Assembly: GCA_032358165.1 (NCBI GenBank)
Contig: JAALGY010000052.1
Span: 310,001 to 374,000 of the forward strand
From: Diplosphaera chodatii
Lineage: Eukaryota > Chlorophyta > Trebouxiophyceae > Prasiolales > Stichococcaceae
Length of the DNA stretch: 64,000 bases
Direction: 5' to 3'
Shown here: positions 58,332 to 64,000 of the stretch, one piece after another
How positions within the stretch are numbered: the stretch's first letter is position 1
How the letters are laid out: every line of letters begins with the position of its first letter
The notes under the pieces: generated by a model
Told to the model about the DNA's origin: nothing
Database searches by the model: none
Seen by the model: the letters and a program-made list of their open reading frames with translations, nothing else
Position numbers and translations under genes: made by a program

Positions 58332-58563
58332 TGGGAATGGATAGCGGTAAGGGAAGTGCAAATAGCGATGGAAAAGGACCTTTGACCGGAAGGCTGTTTG
58401 TGTATTGCGTTTTTCAACGACTTATATACACAAACCATGGAGGGCAGATTGCCGAAGCAACCACTTGCATAGGGTGGGGTGGGTTGGTCCCACACGGAAC
58501 TAGACCCGAAACTTCCGCCACCGCCAGGGATCGAACCCGGTCCCTGAACGGTGTCCAATGAAT
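58332..58563 (-). mobile_element. Family R mini-element, single unit (232 bp)
   Basis: Subfamily a, antisense in U ORF2, duplication GGGAG (58,327-58,331 and 58,564-58,568). Begins at the unit start, as do three other copies. Confidence 0.9.
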
Positions 58564-59922
58564 GGGAGGTGGCAGCGGCTGCCGCGGGCAGAGCGGCTGT
58601 GTCAGCGGTGTAGCTGCGGCGTGGTGGATGATGAGGCGCATATGGTCTGGGGGTGTCCAGCCCTAGTAGATCAGAGGGTGCAGCATTCGGAGCTGTTTGA
58701 GGACAGCAACATCACATCAGTGGCGGACTTCATGCAGCAGGATGCCGGGCAACTGGCAGCCTTTTTGCGGGGTTGTCATGATCAATGTGCAGAGTTGGAG
58801 GGGTGTGCATCCAACCGGGATTGAGTGGAACCATTCTGTCAGCGGGGAGTGCACGGTTTCGTACACGACTCGTTGTGCATGTTGCTCTGGGTTTTTCCCG
58901 CCAGAGCCTGTGGCTAGGCCAAAATGGCCCACCACCAGTATGTAATCAATGTCAATGTCAATGTCACTTGCAGTCCCCTCCTGGACTTCCACCGCCACTC
59001 ACCCTCACCTTCACCTTCACACCTTGCCAGCCAGCACCAGCCTTCGTCTTTACCTTCACTTTCAGTCCCATCCTGGACTCCCACCGCCGCTCACCTTCAC
59101 CTACACCTTCGAACCTTGCCAGCCAGCGCCAGCCTTCACCTTCGCCTTCACTTTCAGTCCCATCCTGGACTCCCGCCTCCGCTACTCGTCCCAGCCCGGA
59201 CTCCAACCACCGCGTACCTTCAAGACCAAGAACAAGACCAAGGACGAGACCAAGACCACAACCTTAATAGCATGACACCTAGCAGCGGTCACCCGCGGAC
59301 CCCGCGTGGCTGGAGGCATCTACCTCAGAAGACCCTGGAGCCCGGTGTTGTGCATGGCGGACAGCTTGCGGCGTCAGCCGCCGGCCCTCTGTTGCTTGCC
59401 AGCGCCAGCCCTCTGTCATCTTGGGTTTGGTTGCTTTCACCAGCATGCAGGGCGCCTCGCGGCGTATCCGGTCCCAGCGGGCCCAGAGCTCGGCGTACTT
59501 GTACGCAACCGGTCCCTGCATGTCTGCGCGGGGTTTTCTGGGTTTACCCGCGGGTGCCGTGGCACGTGGACAGACACACGTTACGACTCTTCAGGATTAG
59601 ACACTCGCAGCGGTGCGACCTAGCCGCGTGTGCGTCGCCTTGCTGCCGCCGCCGCCAGGTCCCCGCACTTGTACGACCATTAGGTAGCCTTCCTCATCGG
59701 GACTATTGCCTTTCGCTGGTCTCATGGGCCCTGCATTCCCTTGTGGTTTCAGTGTCCTCCATTGACATATTTCGAACAGAGCATTTTGATGACCTACCCA
59801 GCCGCCCTCACGTTCCCACGTGAGACGCCGCATTGTGCCGCAGAGCCTTGTTCATTGAGCTTGGTTCTGGTCTGGACGCCCTTTGTAAAAAACAAACAAA
59901 CAAACAAACAAACAACCACACC

Positions 59923-60218
59923 CTAACATCCTTCCGGTCAAAGGTTCTCTTTTCCGTCGCTATTTGCAACTTCCCTTACCGCTTTCCATTCATTGGACAT
60001 CGTGAGGGACTCGGTTCGATCCCTGACGGTGGCGGAAGTTTCGGGTCTAGTTCCGTGCGGGACCAACCCACCCCACCCTATGCAAGTGGTTGCCTCGGCA
60101 ATCTGCCCTCCATTGTTTGTGTATATAAGTCGTTGAAAAACGCAATACACAAACATCCTTCCGGTCAAAGGTTCTCTTTTCCATCGCTATTTGCAACTTC
60201 CCTTACCGCTTTCCATTC
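59923..60218 (+). mobile_element. Family R mini-element with complete terminal redundancy (296 bp)
   Basis: Longest R copy, inserted at the right edge of the V element with duplication CACACC (59,917-59,922 and 60,219-60,224). Left end AACATCCTTCCGGTC begins about 31 bases downstream of the TATA position of a preceding unit. The full 66-bp terminal repeat is present at both ends. Confidence 0.9.
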
Positions 60219-61637
60219 CACACCGAGCTCGCAGACCTGCTCACCTCCCATGACACCGACGGAGCCATGCTCTTCCTCGACTTCGCAAAGGCCTTCGACT
60301 GGATGGACCGAGCCTGGACCCTCAGGGTCATGGAGGCCATGCGGTTCGGGGAGGGCGCCCAGCGCTGGGCTGCCCTCTTCATGACAGACACCCTTGGGCG
60401 CATCCGCGTCAACGGCGCCCCCACCGACCCCATCCCCATCAACAGCGGCGCACTCCAAGGCAGCCCCCCCTCATCACTGCTCTACATCCTGCAGCTCCAG
60501 ACTCTCGCCGCTCTCACTCGACGCATGGTCGCCGCTGGCGCCGTGCAAGCCATAACCCTCCCCTTCGGCGGAGCTGCTCCCCCCTGCCACATGCATGCCG
60601 ACGACACCACCATCCACGCCGCCTCCGCCGCGGACTGCGACAAGGTCATCGAAGGACCTGTTGCCGCCTTCGCTGCGGCCTCAGGCGCCCAGCTCAACCC
60701 CACCAAGACCAAGTCCTTGCTGTTCGGTTTGGCTGCCCGACAACCCGCCCACACCAGCGCCACCACTGGCATCACCTACACCCCACACCTCACACACGTC
60801 AACCACCTGGGCGTCATTGTCGGCTGCGGCAGCGACGTTGTCGACGCGCGCCAGCACAAGATCAACTCCCGGATCGGCCTCATTGGCAAGGCGGTCCTGC
60901 AGTGGTCCAAGCACGCCGTCTCCTTCTTTGGACGGGCGTACGTCGGCAAGCAGAATCTGCAGTCGCAGCTGGTGCACCTCCTCAGCTTCGACTCCCTCAC
61001 AGCCTCCCAATTGGCGAAGCTCAACACCATCATCTACAGCTACATCAGTCGCAATCGCTACAACACCGACCCCCTCTCCGCCAACTGCAACCCTAAGCGA
61101 CTGGTGTGCGGCCTCTCCCGACGAGCTGGCGGCGCTGGCGCCCCCGCCCTTGAGCTCTTCGCCACCGCACTTGCAGCAAAGCGGGCGTTCCGCCTGTTCC
61201 AGCCGCAGCCGGCGCTGTGGAAGTCCATTCATGGCTTCCAGCTCATGCGGACCCCGGCATCCTCCATCTCCCACACCGATGCACCGGCCCGGGCCCTTCA
61301 CCGCTGGGGCCTCGGACCTGCCATCATGGCATCCACTCTGGACATCGCCACTGTGCCATCGCTCCCGCCACGCCTGCGCGACGGCATCGCGGCTGCTCAC
61401 CGCGTCGGGATCGGGCGCAACCTGGACCCTGAGCAGCAGCATACGCACCGCCTCATCATGCGGGACCGCCTGTTCTTCAGCCGGCGCGCCATCGCTGACC
61501 CCACCGCCCACGGCGCCGACCTCATTGGAGCTGCATCCCTGGGCCTCTGGTCCCTTGACGACTTGCGGGCAGCCATTGAGGGCGACCCCCAGTTCGCTGC
61601 CGTTGCACGTGGAGACCTTGCCGTCATCAGGGCCTCT

Positions 61638-61892
61638 TATTTGCACTTCCCTTACCGCTATCCATTCATTGGACACCGTTCAGGGACCGGGTTCGATCCC
61701 TGGCGGTGGCGGAAGTTTCGGGTCTAGTTCCGTGTGGGACCAACCCACCCCACCCTATGCAAGTGGTTGCTTCGGCAATCTGCCCTCCATGGTTTGTGTA
61801 TATAAGTCGTTGAAAAACGCAATACACAAACAGCCTTCCGGTCAAAGGTCCTTTTCCATCGCTATTTGCACTTCCCTTACCGCTATCCATTC
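61638..61892 (+). mobile_element. Family R mini-element with 5' extension (about 255 bp)
   Basis: Subfamily a. The left end starts within the terminal repeat at ATTTGCACTTCCC, so about 28 bases are present at both ends. Target duplication short or unclear (CTC). Confidence 0.8.
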
Positions 61893-62271
61893 CACTCCCT
61901 TGATGACACCATGCGGCTGGCGGAACACCAACCAGGCGGACATGGCTGCGCTTCCCGCCGCCCCACTGCCGCCTCGGCAGTCCACCCGCGCCGTACCGCT
62001 GCCGGTGCCACCAGCCGCACCCGAGACTCCTCGCCAGCCGGCGGGCACACACCCTCCCAGCCCTCAAGCGGCGACGCCACCCACGACGTCCAGCCCAGCT
62101 GAGCCTCCTCCCGCTGCAGACGCCCAGGCCGCAGCACCCTTGGCGACCACCCCACTGCCGCCGCCACCTCGCCAAGACGCTCCTTCACCGACCCTCGCAC
62201 TTCGCCCCACTCCGCCGCCCACACGACTCACTGGCCACCGACGGCCTGCTGCCCGCCCCCCTGCCACCCGC

Positions 62272-62510
62272 CCCTTACCGCTATCCATTCATTGGACACC
62301 GTTCAGGGACCGGGTTCGATCCCTGGCGGTGGCGGAAGTTTCGGGTCTAGTTCCGTGTGGGACCAACCCACCCCACCCTATGCAAGTGGTTGCTTCGGCA
62401 ATCTGCCCTCCATGGTTTGTGTATATAAGTCGTTGAAAAACGCAATACACAAACAGCCTTCCGGTCAAAGGTCCTTTTCCATCGCTATTTGCACTTCCCT
62501 TACCGCTATC
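62272..62510 (+). mobile_element. Family R mini-element with short 5' extension (239 bp)
   Basis: Subfamily a. Left end CCTTACCGCTATCC; the right end stops at CTATC, followed by CCGC that is also present at the left flank. The only copy whose 3' end lacks CATTC. Confidence 0.75.
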
Positions 62511-63671
62511 CCGCATCACAACGCCGCCGCCTCCCCTCCCTTGTGCCAGATAACATCGTCCACGACCACGCCACACTGCCAGCCTCCCGTCGCCCCACCA
62601 ACTCCTGGCTGTACATGCCCCTCATCCTCGACGCCGTCCACATGCCACTTGCAGCCCGCCCTGACGCCCATGCCTTTCCCCGCCCTCCCGCCTTCGTCCA
62701 ACATGTGCGGGCACTCAGAGCCGTTTTCGCACGGCAGCCTGTCCCCATCACACTCGCCGTCATCCGGCACACGTACCACCTCGACGCCCACGCCCACATC
62801 GCCGCCCACCACCAGGAACACCTCCTCGGCCTCGACGCACCACTTGGTCAGCGCATCGCCATGTACAGCCTGCAGCTGATTCGAGACGCACTGGCGTGCC
62901 AGGCGGCAGTCATGGCCAACCCTCCGCCGCCGAGCACCACGGCCTCCCCCAGCACAGCCGACACCGCCGTCACCACCGCCGTTGTCACCCGCAGCCGACG
63001 TCGCGCCCGCAGTCCGCCCCGCGTGGGCTCCTCACAGGGCCATGTGCTCCCACCACCCCCACCTCTGCCACCACCCCCACTTCGACAGCCGGACGTCGCG
63101 CCCTCCACCTCTGCCTTGGCCCTTGTCCCACACCGTGCACCACAGCCACCACGACCCCCAGCGTGGGAAGTGTGCTTGCGTGCGGCTGGTGTCTGGGCCC
63201 CGCAATACCGCCCGCCGCCCCCGCACCCGCCTGATGCCCCAAGCACACGGCCTCCTCCATCTGTCGACGTCTCGGAGCAGTGGGAGGTTGACTCTCGCCA
63301 CCGATTTGTGCGCCGCCAAGACGGTGGTCCACTCTACCAAGTGCGCCTCGACCACAGCCTCGCTACGTACGCCGACGCTGACTCCCTCCTCGACGCCCAG
63401 CCCCCCTGGAGACCCTGCCATCTCGTCATGTGGTCACCTCCCACACGCCGCGCGGCCGTTGACACAGCGCCCTCGGCCAGCGGAGGTGACGGTGACGTGC
63501 CCGCCCGCAAGATGATGGACCGCCCCTACTTCCTTGCCGAGCTCGCCGACCTCACCATCGTCCCCGACATCTACGGCTACGGCGAGGAAGACCGCAACCT
63601 CATGGAGTACGAGGTCTCCCTTGGCACGGCACACCTCCTGGAGTCGGAGCTGTTGCAGCAAGGCCGCATCA

Positions 63672-64000
63672 CCCGGGGCGTTATGTGGTACTGGCATGGA
63701 TACTTGTGAGCTTGTCCATCGGAAGTTCCTTCGGTCTGTTCTTGGCGTGCGCACAGGCACTCCCAACGTGGCGGTGTTGGGGGAGCTTGGGCGGTTCCCA
63801 GTGGCGCACACGGCAACGCTGGCCATCTGCCGGTTCTGGAACCGGCTGGTCGCAATCCCGGACACCCGCCTCACCAAGCAGGCATTCCTGGAGAACTGTG
63901 CTCTGGCCACACGGCCGGGGCGCAGCACCAGCAGCTCAGCATGCTGGGCTGCCCAGGTGTGTTCGTTCCTGCACTTCATGTCACCCATCGTTGACGGCGT
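63672..64000 (+). mobile_element. Family U LINE, partial (runs off the window)
   Basis: 5'-truncated U starting near GALCGTGMDTCELVHRKF, inserted in M after GGCCGCATCACC. Continues past base 64,000, so its tail and target duplication cannot be seen. Confidence 0.8.

Larger units (their letters stand above)
56022..58969 (+). mobile_element. Family U LINE, RT-to-3' end, with a nested U and two R insertions
   Basis: Inserted in the VNTR with duplication GTCACT. First part 56,022-56,868 (RT from CNSPFTAGAV-like start to RWRLTVN). The nested U fragment is at 56,869-57,432; the rest is 57,433-58,969 (VNVKKTKVVVY to stop 58,824, 3' UTR, tail of three TGTCAA units). R copies lie at 58,008-58,032 and 58,332-58,563. 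Confidence 0.85.
54578..59914 (+). mobile_element. Family V composite retroelement, copy 7, containing nested U and R elements
   Basis: A single V insertion into M ORF2 with a 9-bp duplication AACCACACC. VNTR at 54,578-55,421 and 55,650-56,021, then after the nested U element VNTR again at 58,970-59,200, spacer, 3' module (59,269-59,890) and tail CAAACAAACAAACAAAC. Without inserts it is about 2.2 kb, which shows that the VNTR and the 3' module move as one unit. Confidence 0.85.
60219..63671 (+). pseudogene. Family M LINE ORF2, RT palm to C-terminal region, cut by two R elements and a U element
   Basis: Continues the frame broken at 54,577. TELADLLTSHDTDGAMLFLDF joins to AKAFDWMDR (RT motif with the first catalytic Asp). 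Then NSGALQGSPPSSLLYILQLQ, HMHADDTTIHAAS (catalytic ADD preceded by His rather than Tyr/Phe), LNPTKTKSLLFG and THVNHLGVIVG. A helical C-terminal region runs to 61,637. After R copies come a Pro-rich linker (61,893-62,271), a conserved helical region (LYMPLILDAVHMPLAARPD, HHQEHLLGLDAPLGQRIAMY), another Pro-rich stretch, and FLAELADLTIVPDIYGYGEE. A U element cuts it at 63,672. The further C-terminus is seen at 21,390-23,927. Confidence 0.7.

Overview
This window looks like nuclear DNA of a green alga (Chlorophyta, probably a GC-rich, intron-dense chlorophycean). The evidence is the many short exons, the GT..AG introns ending mostly in TGCAG/G, plant-type PPIL2 and GT92 genes, and non-LTR retrotransposons with APE-type endonucleases. 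The species cannot be named from the sequence alone.

Bases 1-13,100 are ordinary gene space, all on the + strand: the 3' end of an aldo/keto reductase gene (to 1,253), a complete U-box cyclophilin PPIL2 gene (1,804-5,797), a complete family-92 glycosyltransferase (6,267-8,823) and a family-49 (LARGE/B4GAT1-like) glycosyltransferase (9,357-13,100). I assembled the exon models by hand. The junctions I checked keep reading frame, and both glycosyltransferases begin with a membrane anchor, as expected for Golgi type II enzymes.

From about 13,460 to the end the window is a nest of retroelements, with no host gene that I can support. Five families can be separated; the names are mine. Family U is an L1-like LINE with APE endonuclease, reverse transcriptase, a C-terminal Cys/His cluster and a (TGTCAA)n tail; its full-length copy is 41,488-47,516 and an intact antisense ORF2 lies at 30,122-33,580. 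Family M is a second LINE with a zf-RVT-like C-terminus, whose 5' region is an array of 95-bp monomers; its main copy runs from 40,261 to at least 63,671. Family V is a composite retroelement made of a 92-bp minisatellite (VNTR), a roughly 650-bp 3' module and a (CAAA)n tail, similar in layout to primate SVA. Family S is a shorter element sharing the 3' end of V. Family R is a 20-296 bp element with one fixed 3' end, graded 5' truncation, a TATA box inside a perfect inverted repeat and, in some copies, terminal redundancy.

Target-site duplications allow the nest to be read in order. For example, V inserted into the M ORF2, U inserted into that V, and a second U and several R copies inserted into that U. 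R looks most recent because it cuts U, M and V and is never cut. Segments of about 1.3-3.6 kb have also been duplicated directly or inverted.

The most notable points are: (1) family R, including 20-25 bp insertions with their own target duplications; (2) U ORF1 and ORF2 lying in one frame, separated by a single conserved UAG followed by a strong hairpin; (3) the SVA-like V element; and (4) the mouse-L1-like 95-bp monomers at the 5' end of M. The many long open frames of 13,500-59,300 are mostly artefacts of the stop-free 92-bp repeat.
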